DNA of 64,000 nt from Pseudomonas sp. RGM2987. GTDB lineage: Bacteria > Pseudomonadota > Gammaproteobacteria > Pseudomonadales > Pseudomonadaceae. The notes beneath the pieces were generated by a model. The model saw only the letters and a program-made list of their open reading frames with translations. It was not told where the DNA came from and ran no database searches. Below are positions 37,598-47,442 of this stretch, piece by piece. The position numbers and the translations under genes are program-made. Location: NCBI RefSeq assembly GCF_022952855.1, contig NZ_JALJDX010000212.1:1-64000 (forward strand), written 5' to 3'. The first letter of the stretch is position 1. Each line of letters opens with the position of its first letter.

Positions 37598-38878
37598 TCA
37601 GGCCGCGAGGGAATAGACCAACGCCGTGATCGCCACCAGCCCCACCAGCACCACGAACACATTCGACGCCTGGCCGCGATAGCGGGCCATGGCCGGGACT
37701 TTGCGGATGGCGTACATCGGCATCAGGAACAGGATGGCCGCGATGACCGGGCCGCCAAGGGTTTCGATCATGCCCAGGATGCTCGGGTTGAGCGTGGCGA
37801 CGATCCAGCACACCACCAGCATGAACGCTGCGGTGAGGCGATCCAGGGTCTTGGGCGCCGGACGGCGACCGCTCTTGACGATCAGCCCCTTGAGGCCTTC
37901 GCTGGCGCCGATGTAGTGGCCGAGGAAGGACTTGGCAATCGCCACGAACGCAATCAACGGCGCGGCAAAGGCGATGGTCGGGTTGCTGAAGTGGTTAGCC
38001 AGGTACGACAGGATCGACAGATTCTGGGCCTTGGCCTCGATCAATTGCGCCGGGGACAAGGTCAGCACGCAGCTGAACACGAAGAACAGCACCATCACCA
38101 CCATCAGCACATGGGCGCGAGACAGGATCTGCGAGCTGCGCTCCTCGGCGTTGGCGCCATAACGACGCTTCTGGTCCACCGCGAAGGCCGAGATGATCGG
38201 CGAGTGGTTGAACGAGAACACCATCACCGGGATCGCCAGCCACAAAGTATGCAGCAGCGCCGAAGGCTCAGGCGCAGTGGTCGCCGTGGTCAGGATGCCG
38301 CCGTTCCAGTGCGGAATCAGGAACACCGCGAGGAACAGCAGCGCAACGATAAACGGATAGACCATCAGGCTCATGGCCTTGACGATCGCCTGCTCGCCGC
38401 ACCGCACCACCGCCAGCAGGCCGAGGATCAGCACCAGCGACAACACCGCCCGTGGCGGCGGCTGGATATGCAGTTGATGCTCGAGGAAGCTGCCCACGGT
38501 GTTGGTCAGCGCGACACTGTAGATCAGCAGGATCGGAAAAATCGCGAAGAAGTACAGCAAGGTGATCAGCGCACCGGCCTTCAGCCCGAAATGCTCTTCC
38601 ACCACCTCGGTGATGTCCGCGCCGTCGCGACCGGACAACACAAACCGCGTCAGGCCCCGGTGTGCATAAAACGTCATGGGGAACGCCAGCAACGCCAGGA
38701 CCAGCAACGGCCAGAAGCCGCCCAGGCCCGCATTGATCGGTAAAAACAGCGTACCGGCACCAATGGCGGTGCCGAACAGACCCAGCATCCAGGTGGTGTC
38801 GTGGCGACTCCACTGGCTGAGGGTGGCTGGGACTGTCGTTTCAAAGCGCTCTTCGACGCTGTTGGCCTGATCATTCAT
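37598..38878 (-). CDS. Serine/aromatic amino-acid permease (HAAAP family, SdaC-like)
   Basis: Inner-membrane proton symporter for amino acids, 426 residues, about eleven membrane segments. The N-terminal FGTAIGAGTLFLPINAG motif and the AVDQKRRYG loop are typical of the hydroxy/aromatic amino acid permease family, and the overall sequence is closest to SdaC serine transporters as I know them. The frame opens at 39052; MNDQANSVEERFETT at 38878 is the sensible start. There is no serine deaminase gene adjacent, so the substrate is an inference. Confidence 0.88.
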   Translation of the reverse strand: MNDQANSVEERFETTVPATLSQWSRHDTTWMLGLFGTAIGAGTLFLPINAGLGGFWPLLVLALLAFPMTFYAHRGLTRFVLSGRDGADITEVVEEHFGLKAGALITLLYFFAIFPILLIYSVALTNTVGSFLEHQLHIQPPPRAVLSLVLILGLLAVVRCGEQAIVKAMSLMVYPFIVALLFLAVFLIPHWNGGILTTATTAPEPSALLHTLWLAIPVMVFSFNHSPIISAFAVDQKRRYGANAEERSSQILSRAHVLMVVMVLFFVFSCVLTLSPAQLIEAKAQNLSILSYLANHFSNPTIAFAAPLIAFVAIAKSFLGHYIGASEGLKGLIVKSGRRPAPKTLDRLTAAFMLVVCWIVATLNPSILGMIETLGGPVIAAILFLMPMYAIRKVPAMARYRGQASNVFVVLVGLVAITALVYSLAA

Positions 38879-39062
38879 CCGGTCGGATCTCCGCTTTCCG
38901 GTCACGTGCACCCGGCCAGGACGAGTCGGAAAATCCCGACAGGCAGCGCCCTGGCCGAAACAGGGGCGCGATTGTCCGGGATTAGCGAGCAGAAGCAAAG
39001 ACTTAGCTGAGGAGTGGTTATGCGGATCAGACCCTTGCAAGACATATCGCAACCGCGATTCC

Positions 39063-39165
39063 TGTGGGAGCGGGCTTGCTCCGGGCGGCGATCCGACGAA
39101 GGCGGTGGATCAGTATCACATGAGCTGAATGACCCACCGCCTTCGCGAGCAAGCCCGCTCCCACA
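39063..39165. repeat. REP pair (TTGCTCGCGA family)
   Basis: Inverted units about 58 bases apart; the left unit has CTCCGGGC in place of CTCGCGA. It is the last REP before a 23-kb stretch without any. The rest of the 395-base gap 38879-39273 shows no gene. Confidence 0.88.
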
Positions 39166-39273
39166 TAGACGGAGTCGACCTGAAAATGAATTAAAAAGCC
39201 GGCCCCCCTGCCCTCGGCTCCTACAATCAGGTTCAATACATGAAAATTGCCCAAGCGCCCACAGGAGCCCAGC

Positions 39274-40227
39274 ATGACCGCAACCGTCCTGGTACTGGTT
39301 GAAACCGTCAACGAATACCTGCCCATCCTTGAGCAGCAGGGCTATTTTCTGGAGTTGGCGCCGACACCAGCCGAACGCAAGGCGGCGATCTTCGAGCATG
39401 GGGAACGCTTCAGCGCGGTGCTGACCCGTGGCCCCCTGGGGCTGACGGCCGAGGAAATCGCCGCCCTGCCCAACCTGCGGATCATCTGCGTGATCGGCGC
39501 CGGTTACGAGCAGGTGGACCTGCAAGCCGCTCGCCAGCGCGGCATCGTGGTGACCAACGGGGCCGGGGTCAATGCCTCTTCGGTGGCCGACCATGCCATG
39601 GCCTTGCTGCTGGCGTTGGTCCGGGATATTCCCCGGGCCGATGCGAGCGTGCGTCGGGGCGAGTGGGCGAAGGTCATGCGCCCATCCCTGGCTGGCAAGC
39701 GACTCGGCGTGCTGGGCCTGGGAGCGGTGGGGATGGCGATTGCCAAGCGCGCCGCCCTCGGTTTCGACATGAGCGTCAGCTACCATAATCGGCGGATGCG
39801 CCACGACGTGCCCTACACCTTCTGTGCCACCCCCACGGAACTGGCACGGGCTTCGGACTTTCTGATCGTCGCCGCGCCCGGCGGCCTGGACACCCGGCAA
39901 CTGATCAACAAACAGGCGCTCGACGCCCTGGGACCCAACGGGTTCCTGGTGAACATTGCCCGAGCCAGCGTGGTCGCCACCGCCGAGCTGATCAATGCCC
40001 TGGAGCATCGACGCATCGCCGGCGCCGCGCTGGACGTCTTCGATGATGAACCGCACGTGCCGGATGCCCTGAAAAAACTGCCGAACGTGATCCTGACTCC
40101 CCACGTCGCCGGCCTGTCGCCGGAAGCGACCCAAGGCACGGTGGAACTGGTGGGCCAGAACCTGAACGCGTTTTTCGCCGGCAAGCCGGTGTTGACGCCG
40201 GTGCCGATTCCCGACGCACCGTATTAG
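39274..40227 (+). CDS. D-isomer-specific 2-hydroxyacid dehydrogenase
   Basis: NAD(P)H-dependent reductase of 2-keto acids (glyoxylate/hydroxypyruvate type), 317 residues. The nucleotide-binding loop LGLGAVGMAIAKRA, the catalytic Arg (NIARASVV), the Glu in DVFDDEPHVP and the His in TPHVAGLS are in the family order. The ATG at 39274 follows AGGAG. Its TAG stop coincides with the outer edge of the repeat at 40225. Confidence 0.92.
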   Translation: MTATVLVLVETVNEYLPILEQQGYFLELAPTPAERKAAIFEHGERFSAVLTRGPLGLTAEEIAALPNLRIICVIGAGYEQVDLQAARQRGIVVTNGAGVNASSVADHAMALLLALVRDIPRADASVRRGEWAKVMRPSLAGKRLGVLGLGAVGMAIAKRAALGFDMSVSYHNRRMRHDVPYTFCATPTELARASDFLIVAAPGGLDTRQLINKQALDALGPNGFLVNIARASVVATAELINALEHRRIAGAALDVFDDEPHVPDALKKLPNVILTPHVAGLSPEATQGTVELVGQNLNAFFAGKPVLTPVPIPDAPY

Positions 40228-40370
40228 GGTTTGTACGAAAAGTCGCCGAGCGGCAATCAGGCAAGGCGAAAACAGGCGAGGAAGCGGAGTTTACTGGTTG
40301 TAAATGAGCATTCCGAGCCTGTTTTCAACGCAGCATGATTGTCGCGCAGGCACTTTTCGCACAAAGCCTA
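40225..40370. repeat. MITE-like palindromic element
   Basis: A 146-base non-coding element with terminal inverted repeats. Its two 19-base ends differ at two positions and both begin TAGG(G/C)TTTGT and continue CGAAAAGT. The interior carries smaller inverted segments (AAAACAGGC / GCCTGTTTT). It has no ORF. The terminal TAG on each side is the stop codon of the neighbouring gene (2-hydroxyacid dehydrogenase on the left, tssA on the right). From memory, similar elements recur in Pseudomonas genomes. Confidence 0.75.
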
Positions 40371-41450
40371 AAGCACTCCCAGCAAGGTCCACAACCGCCG
40401 GGATTCAGCGTCGGCACTGATCAGCTCACCCAGCAGCTCGCTCAACGGTTTGTTGCCCCACTCCACGCCGCGTCGGATCAGGTACGGCACCGGGCTATGG
40501 GGTTCGGTGCGCGCCAGGTAACCGGCGATGACCAACAGTTGTCGATAGGCTTCCTCGCGACTGGCCGGCTCCTGGAAAACCTGGGCGGGTGCGGCCTGGG
40601 GCGCAGCAGTCGGCGTCGTGACCGCAGGTGAAGCCTGCACCGGCGCGACAGTGGGTTGTTGTGGGTGCATCGCGATGAACTCCTCGACCAGCGCCAGCAG
40701 GGCCTGCATCACATCCTGCAGGGATTTGTAGCTCGGGGCCGCGTTGCCCAGATACTCGTCGCTCCAGGCTTCGAGCCGCTGCAAGTGTTGCAGGCTCAAC
40801 ATCAGGCTGCCCTGGCGATGCAACCAGAACGACAACGGTGTGGCACGAATCAGTTCAGCGACTTTCTTCTGGTCGGTACGCGCCGCCTCCGCCGAAGCCT
40901 TGGCGTTCTTGCTGTCATTGACCAGCACCTGCTGACGTTGCAGACGTTGCCAGTCGTCCAGGCAAAAACCGGCGAAAGCCTGCTCGCGGCCATCGAACAG
41001 CGGCACCCGCGTCAACAGCACCTCACTGTAGCGCCGGGCCAGCCACTCCAGCGGAATCACCCGCCACGACTGGTCGCCCTCCTCGGCCTGGGGATGCAAC
41101 TGCTCGGGATAACGCTCACACAGGCCGGTCACCAGCGCCAGGCTTCCCGGCAGGCCTTCCAACCCCGCCAGGTGCAACCAGGCCTCCCCCAGCCAGGCGC
41201 TGATCATCAGGTCTTTGCTGCGTTCGAGCAGCAAGGTGGTCGCGAGGCGTTCCAGCTCCGGCCACTGGGCGCGCTTGATCGACGATTGCCACACACCCGT
41301 GGGCAGGCTGGTGTCGTCCTCGCGGCGCAACTCGCGCAACTGGTCGTATTCGGTCTCGTAGCGCAGGTCCTGGCCGCAGGGCGATTCGGCACCCAGCGGT
41401 TCGAGCAACTGCGTGACCAACTCGGGCAACGGTGATATCGGCAGGCTCAC
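40368..41450 (-). CDS. tssA: Type VI secretion protein TssA
   Basis: Cap/baseplate chaperone that primes sheath and tail-tube polymerisation, 360 residues. The N-terminal ImpA domain is clear (GAESPCGQDLRYETEYDQL). The C-terminal block EEAYRQLLVIAGYLARTEPHSPVPYLIRR is the conserved TssA/VasJ tail. A Pro/Ala/Gln-rich linker lies at about residues 265-300. It overlaps the tssM stop by four bases and is the last gene of the leftward tssJ-K-L-M-A operon. Confidence 0.94.
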   Translation of the reverse strand: MSLPISPLPELVTQLLEPLGAESPCGQDLRYETEYDQLRELRREDDTSLPTGVWQSSIKRAQWPELERLATTLLLERSKDLMISAWLGEAWLHLAGLEGLPGSLALVTGLCERYPEQLHPQAEEGDQSWRVIPLEWLARRYSEVLLTRVPLFDGREQAFAGFCLDDWQRLQRQQVLVNDSKNAKASAEAARTDQKKVAELIRATPLSFWLHRQGSLMLSLQHLQRLEAWSDEYLGNAAPSYKSLQDVMQALLALVEEFIAMHPQQPTVAPVQASPAVTTPTAAPQAAPAQVFQEPASREEAYRQLLVIAGYLARTEPHSPVPYLIRRGVEWGNKPLSELLGELISADAESRRLWTLLGVL

Positions 41451-44400
41451 GGGCCCTCCTCACGGGTGGCGATGGCGGGACTCGATGGGGTCGCCATGAA
41501 TGGTGAACGCGGCGCACGGGTCGGCAACGGCGGGATCGACAAGGGCAGCTTCGACCCCTGGCTCATCAACGACAGGCGCACGAACATCAAGGTTTGCTCG
41601 GCCGTCCGGGCCTGGGTCTGGGCCGTCACCGGCAACTGCAAGGCCAGAGGGAAGTCGGTGTAGTCAACGTTCGGCTGACGCTGGGCCGAAACCAACGAGC
41701 GCATCAGCCGCAGCAGCGACCACGGCCCCTGGTATTCCCAACCGGCTTCCAGGTCGCGCACCACCAGATCCGGTTGCAACGGATCGTTGGCCGGGCGCTG
41801 GTAACCGTTGCGGGCCCAGCGCAAGGTCAGGCGCACCGGTTGCCCAACCATCCAACGCAGGTTCGGTTGTTCGGCACCGGGGTAGTTGATCTGCTGGTTG
41901 CCGGCGTTCAAGCCCCAGGCAATCACTTGGTCGGCGCCGCGCTCCTCGTCGCGGTCGGTGCGCCAGCGCACGTCCATTTCCACCCCGAGAATGCCGCTCT
42001 TGTCGCGCACGAACAACGGCCCGAGCCAGGTTCCGGCCTGTTTCAAACGATTGAGAAAATCTTCCGCCGCCAGCCGCTCCGGCGTCTGGCTCAGCGTCAA
42101 CCCGGCCTGGGCCAGGGGCAGTCGGGTGTCGATCAGCTCCAGCAGGTGCTGGACGCGCGCCGGATCGGCATCGCTGGCCCGCACGTCAGAAGAAAACGGA
42201 AAACGCCCCGCCAGGTATTGATTGAAATAGTTCGCCAGGTCGTTCCAGGCGGTCGCGGCCTGGTTCTGTTGCAGGTACAGGCAGCGTTGCAGGGCACTTT
42301 GTTGCAGCGCCACGGTACGTTGGGCCAGGTCACCGCGACCGGCGGACAGACTGGCCGTTTTCAGGATCTGCGCGCAGGAGCTGGTGTCCATCTCGATGAA
42401 GTCCCGGCTCACCAATTGTTCCAACTGCGCCGCCGAACTGGCCGGGTTCTGGTTCTTGTACTTGAGCAATTCATCGTTGAGGGCCATGAAGCGCGCCACC
42501 TGGTCGTGCTCGCTGGCCGACAGGTTGTCCTGCTGGACGATCAGCCATTCCAGCGCTGGCATCCGCTGCTCGGCGATCTGCACCATGGCGCCGAATTGCT
42601 GGTTCAGGTTCAACTTCAGTTCCTGGGGATCGCTGGCGCCGTAGAGCTGCAAGCCGAAGTTCTTCGCGCCGTTCCAACGCTGTAAATCAGCGCGCTGGCT
42701 GAACAGCGGCTGGGCGTCGATTTCATCCAGGCCGCGCCTGATCTGCGCCAGGGCCCGGCGATTGAGCAGACGCTGGAAACGTATCGCCAGGTCATTGCGG
42801 TGCACGTCCATGAAGGCCTTTTGCAGCGCCACGGCCTGGGTCGTCTGCACGTTGAAGCCCATGCCGGGCAACTGTTCGTCGCTCTCGTTCAGGCTCAACC
42901 ACATGGCCCGCGCCGCCGCGCCTTCAGCCGCTTGCATCAGCGCGTCGCGATAATCCGGCGGGATCCGCGGCAGCTCTTCATTGGCGTAGCTTTTGAAACT
43001 GGCAAAGTAATTCAGGGCGACGCTGAAATCATCGCTGCCGTCGCCCTGGCCCATCGAATCGGCGCTGCTGTCCGAAGGATCTTTCTGCAAGGCCAACGCC
43101 ACGAAGTCGCGCTTGAACAATGCCTGGACCGCGCCGTCCAGCGCCGTGACATGCTCCTGCAACACCAGCAGGCCGCTGCCCTGCTGCACCAGCAGATTGT
43201 CCCGCGAGCCGGTCTGGACGATCCACTGGTCGCGAAAGCTCTGTTGCAGCTTCGCCGCCTGGCTCTCCAGGTCCTGCTCGATGTCAGGCCCAAGCAAACT
43301 GCTATGGCTGACCTTGTCCATCAATTGCGTGTAGCCGGGCACCAGGTCCTGGCCTTTGCCGCGGCCCCAGGCGGAATTGGTCAGACTGACCAGGGTCTGC
43401 AAATCGTCGATCAGCGCCATCAGGTCTTCGAGTTCGCTCAAGGAATTGCCGCTGCCGGCCTCCAGCCGTTGCAGGTGCAGTTTGAGATAGCCGGCCTGGC
43501 GCACGAAGTTGTCGGCCAGGAAATAATGATCGAGCCAGCGCTGCATCAGGCCGGTGAAGTTATCCGAGATCACCGGGCGCGCGGCCTCCAGGTCCAGGCC
43601 CTTGAGGTCGCTGCTCTTGAGATCAGTGCTTTGCGAATCGAACAACACCCGGTTATAGAACCGGGCCCGGCTCAAGGTGCCGGTGTTGAGGTTCAGCGAC
43701 AAGGCGCTGTTGCTCAGTTGCACCAGTTCATCCAGCGGCGCCTTGGGGTTGTTCACCGCTTGGGTGAACATCTGGTTGTACTGCTCGAGCCGGACCGCCA
43801 GTTCTACCAACTGCCGGGCTTTCACGTAACTCTGCCATTGCGCCGGGTCTTCGCTTTGCGAGTTTCCACGGCGCTCGGTGTTGCGGATGGCCTTGAGCTG
43901 TTCCAGATCCGATGCCAGCAGGTCACGCAACGGCAGGACCCAATGGTGCCGGGCGGTGAGGCGCAGGCCGGCCTGCAACTGGTCGTCCACGTCGGAGAAC
44001 CACGAGGTCGGGAAGACCACCGAGACGAAGCGCCAGCGTGGGGCTTTTTCCAGCACATTCCAGTAGTTCTGCACGTTGTGCCGGGTCGGCTCCAACTGCG
44101 GCTCGTCAGGTTCGAGCGCGAGGTGATTCTTGTGGGCGCTGAGGATCAGATGCGACAGCTCCTCGGCCTGTTCCACCGAATCCTGCCAGACCCAGATCAT
44201 GCCTCCCAGCCAGAGCAGGCCCACCACCAACGCCACCCCGCCGGCCAACCGATGCCAGCGCTGGCGCAAGCGCAGCAAGCGCGGCACCGACTGAGCCAGG
44301 CCCCGCTCGGCCACCAGCCTGCGGGCCCACAAATGCCGGGCGAACACGGTTTGCCGCAGGGCGCTGTCATTGGCCGTGAGCCCATCGCCGCTGACCGCCG

Positions 44401-45286
44401 GCGCCTGGCTGGCGGTGAAATACACCCCGCGAAAACGCGGCGCCTCGCCCTGGGCGTTGCCCTGGAACACCGGCTCCAGCAGGATCTGCAAGGCTCGCCG
44501 CAGGCCTTCGAAGCGCTCCGGCAAACCATCAAGATCGGTGCTCAACTGCCCCGACAGCGCGCCGATCTCGATGATCGATTGCGCCAGTGCGGCGTTGACC
44601 TGATCCAGCGCCTGATCACTCCAGTTTGATTGCCACGCCGCGTCGGGTGAATAAGGCGATGACCAGCCCAGCATCGATTCCCGGGCCTCGGCAGGCAAGG
44701 CGCTGACCAGTTCCTGGAAGCCGGGCAGTTCCTCCATTCCGGTGATCACCACATACACCGGCAGGCTGAGACCGAAACGCTGCAAGAGATCGATGAAGCA
44801 GCGCCGGACCTTGAGGCTCAAGTCAGCCGTGTGTTCGCTGTCGTCGAGGCGGGCGAACGGCACGGTCCAGACCACCGCGTCCAGTGGCCGCCTGCTGCGC
44901 AACCGCAGGATCAGCCCCAACAGCCGCCACCAGTTGCCCCGCTGCCGGTTCATGCCTTCTTCGGGCAGGAACAACGCCTGGGGCACCACCAGCACCGCCC
45001 CTTCGGCATCCGACCACCAACGACCGAACCACGCTGCCTTGTCTGTCGGTTGCAGACGCCATTGGGCGCACAACCGGGCACCGTCGGTTTCATTGCCGAG
45101 CATCAACAGCCAGGGCATCTGGTAACGGTCCCGGGTGCCCTGCTCCTGCTCCATGTGGCGCACCGCGCCGTAGAAACTGCGGATGGCCGCGCCGCCCTGG
45201 GTGCGCAACCACCAGACCAGGGTGGCAAGGAGCAGCACCAGGACGAGGGCGAGCAACACCAGGGCGACGATACTCAGGGTGCTCAT
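41447..45286 (-). CDS. tssM: Type VI secretion membrane protein TssM (IcmF family)
   Basis: Inner-membrane and periplasm-spanning component of the T6SS trans-envelope complex, 1279 residues. Two membrane segments lie at the N-terminus (residues 4-26 and a weaker one), and one near residue 350 (LAGGVALVVGLLWLGGMIW). A large periplasmic domain follows and ends in the IcmF C-terminal domain. The usual Walker A GPPGSGKT is replaced by LGNETDGA (63-70), so nucleotide binding is unlikely. It overlaps tssL and tssA by four bases each. Confidence 0.95.
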   Translation of the reverse strand: MSTLSIVALVLLALVLVLLLATLVWWLRTQGGAAIRSFYGAVRHMEQEQGTRDRYQMPWLLMLGNETDGARLCAQWRLQPTDKAAWFGRWWSDAEGAVLVVPQALFLPEEGMNRQRGNWWRLLGLILRLRSRRPLDAVVWTVPFARLDDSEHTADLSLKVRRCFIDLLQRFGLSLPVYVVITGMEELPGFQELVSALPAEARESMLGWSSPYSPDAAWQSNWSDQALDQVNAALAQSIIEIGALSGQLSTDLDGLPERFEGLRRALQILLEPVFQGNAQGEAPRFRGVYFTASQAPAVSGDGLTANDSALRQTVFARHLWARRLVAERGLAQSVPRLLRLRQRWHRLAGGVALVVGLLWLGGMIWVWQDSVEQAEELSHLILSAHKNHLALEPDEPQLEPTRHNVQNYWNVLEKAPRWRFVSVVFPTSWFSDVDDQLQAGLRLTARHHWVLPLRDLLASDLEQLKAIRNTERRGNSQSEDPAQWQSYVKARQLVELAVRLEQYNQMFTQAVNNPKAPLDELVQLSNSALSLNLNTGTLSRARFYNRVLFDSQSTDLKSSDLKGLDLEAARPVISDNFTGLMQRWLDHYFLADNFVRQAGYLKLHLQRLEAGSGNSLSELEDLMALIDDLQTLVSLTNSAWGRGKGQDLVPGYTQLMDKVSHSSLLGPDIEQDLESQAAKLQQSFRDQWIVQTGSRDNLLVQQGSGLLVLQEHVTALDGAVQALFKRDFVALALQKDPSDSSADSMGQGDGSDDFSVALNYFASFKSYANEELPRIPPDYRDALMQAAEGAAARAMWLSLNESDEQLPGMGFNVQTTQAVALQKAFMDVHRNDLAIRFQRLLNRRALAQIRRGLDEIDAQPLFSQRADLQRWNGAKNFGLQLYGASDPQELKLNLNQQFGAMVQIAEQRMPALEWLIVQQDNLSASEHDQVARFMALNDELLKYKNQNPASSAAQLEQLVSRDFIEMDTSSCAQILKTASLSAGRGDLAQRTVALQQSALQRCLYLQQNQAATAWNDLANYFNQYLAGRFPFSSDVRASDADPARVQHLLELIDTRLPLAQAGLTLSQTPERLAAEDFLNRLKQAGTWLGPLFVRDKSGILGVEMDVRWRTDRDEERGADQVIAWGLNAGNQQINYPGAEQPNLRWMVGQPVRLTLRWARNGYQRPANDPLQPDLVVRDLEAGWEYQGPWSLLRLMRSLVSAQRQPNVDYTDFPLALQLPVTAQTQARTAEQTLMFVRLSLMSQGSKLPLSIPPLPTRAPRSPFMATPSSPAIATREEGP

Positions 45287-46044
45287 GAGTCCTGCTCCGG
45301 GACCACCGACTCGTTCAGTTGCAGCACCGGTTCCAGCTGCGCGCGGATGTCACGCCAGAACACCTGTCCCAACCCGGTCAGCAACAGCACCATCGCCAGA
45401 ATCGCCACCCCCAGGCGAAAGCCGTCGGGCAGCGATGTCTGCGCCGGCATGCGCACCGGCGGTGCCGCCGCCGACAACGCCAGGCGCTGGCTGACGTCGA
45501 CATAATCGGGGTCGTGTTGCCAGGCGAAGGTGAACAGCGCCAGGCGCCATTTTTCGTGCTGGACCTGGCCGGGCTCACCGCGCAGTCGTCCCTGGAAGCC
45601 GAGGATCAGGCATTGCAGGTAGACATTTGCCAGGTCCCGGGTGCCGGGCATCTGTTCATCCAGCAGTTTCTTGATGGCGGCGGGCACCCGCTCGCCGGCC
45701 TGGCGACTGGCGTACATGCGCGATTCGAGGGGGTGTTGCTGCCAGGCCAGTTGCCCGGGCCATGGGCTGAACAGCAAGGTTTCGTCCACCAGCGCGACGA
45801 AGGCGTAGACCAGCGACTTGACCTGCTCGGTGGCGGCATCGCCAACGGTGGCGAACGCCACCCGCCACAGCCGCTGGGCGCTGCGTCCGGAAAACTCCAC
45901 CACGCGGTTGACCAGCGCGGCCGGATCGCTGTCCTTGGGCAGGTCCTGCCAATCCTGGGACCACTTCAGCCAGGCCTGACGAAAAGCGCTGCTCAGCGGC
46001 GCCTCATGCAGACTCCGAACCGCCCCGCCACTTCCGTCAGGCAT
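45283..46044 (-). CDS. tssL: Type VI secretion protein TssL (DotU family)
   Basis: Inner-membrane partner of TssM in the membrane complex, 253 residues. The cytoplasmic DotU domain is identified by YAFVALVDETLLFSPW (residues 80-95). One C-terminal membrane helix lies at 211-229, followed by a short periplasmic tail. No peptidoglycan-binding OmpA domain is fused, so anchoring must come from another protein. It lies 18 bases after tssK and overlaps tssM. Confidence 0.94.
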   Translation of the reverse strand: MPDGSGGAVRSLHEAPLSSAFRQAWLKWSQDWQDLPKDSDPAALVNRVVEFSGRSAQRLWRVAFATVGDAATEQVKSLVYAFVALVDETLLFSPWPGQLAWQQHPLESRMYASRQAGERVPAAIKKLLDEQMPGTRDLANVYLQCLILGFQGRLRGEPGQVQHEKWRLALFTFAWQHDPDYVDVSQRLALSAAAPPVRMPAQTSLPDGFRLGVAILAMVLLLTGLGQVFWRDIRAQLEPVLQLNESVVPEQDS

Positions 46045-46062
46045 ACGACTCCCCTTTTGCGA

Positions 46063-47394
46063 TCAGGCACTCTCACCGGCTTGCGCAACGAATAACACCA
46101 CCTGCCACGGGCTGCTGGCCTGGGCCGACGCCGGCGCGACGATGTGCAGCGGCAGCTGGCCGTCGAACCATTGCCCGCTGGCGGCCACCACGAACAAACG
46201 GGTGTCGTCACCGACGCTGTAGGCCACCTGCTCGTTGCGACTCATGGCCTGATGAGGCAGGCCGCTCATGCGTTGCCGGCTCAGCAGCGGGACGTGCGGC
46301 GCGGAGGCGATGATTGCCCCCCGCAACCACTCGGCGGCGGCCTGCTCGCTGGCGCCGTTGGGCATGCGCAGGCCGATCACCAGGCGCTGGCTCGGTTGAT
46401 CGTCGGGCAATTGGATCGAGAACACCGGGTCATTGCGCTCGAAGGCCAGGCTACGGTAACCGGCGCGAACCCGCTCCAGGGTGGTTTCCAGCCAGTCGAG
46501 CAGCGGCTCGTAACCGCGTTGCAATTCGAGGAAATCCAGCGGGGCGAAGGCCGGGACGCCCGCCAGCAGATCGAGTGCCGACCAACTGCCGGCCAGCCCC
46601 AGCAGCAGGCCGTACAGCGATTGAGGAGTCGCCACCCGAGTGTTCAACGCACCTTCGACTTCCGGCAAACGCGCCCACAGCGCGGTCAGTTGCCGGCGGA
46701 CCTCCATCGCGTCGTCCTGGTTACCGGCCGCCTGGGCCTGGCGCAACCGACCGGCGAGGAACAGGCACTTTTCCCGGGCCCGGGCACACAGCCCGGCGAC
46801 TCGGCGCCCGAGCAACGACTCGGGCAACAGGACCGGCGTCGGTGGCGTGTAGGGCACCCGCAGAAAGCCGCCGCCCTCCTTGCGGATGCGCAACAGCGGC
46901 AGGCAGATCGAATCGGCCTTGCTCAGTTGTGTGCACAGCCGTGGGTTGGGTCGCCAGACGGTAATCGACTCGGGAAATTCGCCGCTGGTGAGGTCCGGCA
47001 GCGCCTCGCCGACCACCGATTGCAAGCGGCCCTTGAGCGGCAGCAGTTGCCCGGCGCGCCACAGCGGGCTGACGGCCAGGTACACGGTTACGGTGGCGTC
47101 GTCGGTCTTGTCCACCGCCTCGCTGATGTCCAGTTCCAACATCGGCCCGACCCCGGCCTGCAAATTGACCGCCAGGCCATCGGGCAAGGTGCCCTGCAAT
47201 TGCAACAGCCGCACCTGCCCGGCACTCAGCGCCGAAGGGTCGACTTCCAGTTGGCTGACACCCCAGAACCACGGGTTGCAGGCCGTAGCAAAATGCGCCG
47301 CCAAGGCCTCGGCACGCAGCCCTTGCAATTGAAAATGCTGGGGCAGCAATTGCATGCCCTCATGCCAGCACACCGCGTCAGGTAACAGACTCAT
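46063..47394 (-). CDS. tssK: Type VI secretion baseplate protein TssK
   Basis: Cytoplasmic baseplate component linking the phage-like baseplate to the TssL/TssM complex, 443 residues. The conserved opening VCWHEGMQLLPQHFQLQ is diagnostic. It fits between tssJ and tssL on the leftward strand. A 48-base gap separates it from the upstream tssJ. Confidence 0.95.
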   Translation of the reverse strand: MSLLPDAVCWHEGMQLLPQHFQLQGLRAEALAAHFATACNPWFWGVSQLEVDPSALSAGQVRLLQLQGTLPDGLAVNLQAGVGPMLELDISEAVDKTDDATVTVYLAVSPLWRAGQLLPLKGRLQSVVGEALPDLTSGEFPESITVWRPNPRLCTQLSKADSICLPLLRIRKEGGGFLRVPYTPPTPVLLPESLLGRRVAGLCARAREKCLFLAGRLRQAQAAGNQDDAMEVRRQLTALWARLPEVEGALNTRVATPQSLYGLLLGLAGSWSALDLLAGVPAFAPLDFLELQRGYEPLLDWLETTLERVRAGYRSLAFERNDPVFSIQLPDDQPSQRLVIGLRMPNGASEQAAAEWLRGAIIASAPHVPLLSRQRMSGLPHQAMSRNEQVAYSVGDDTRLFVVAASGQWFDGQLPLHIVAPASAQASSPWQVVLFVAQAGESA

Positions 47395-47442
47395 ACGACT
47401 CCCTTCGACGTTCCAATGTCGCCGCGCCAGGGCGGCCCGCGG

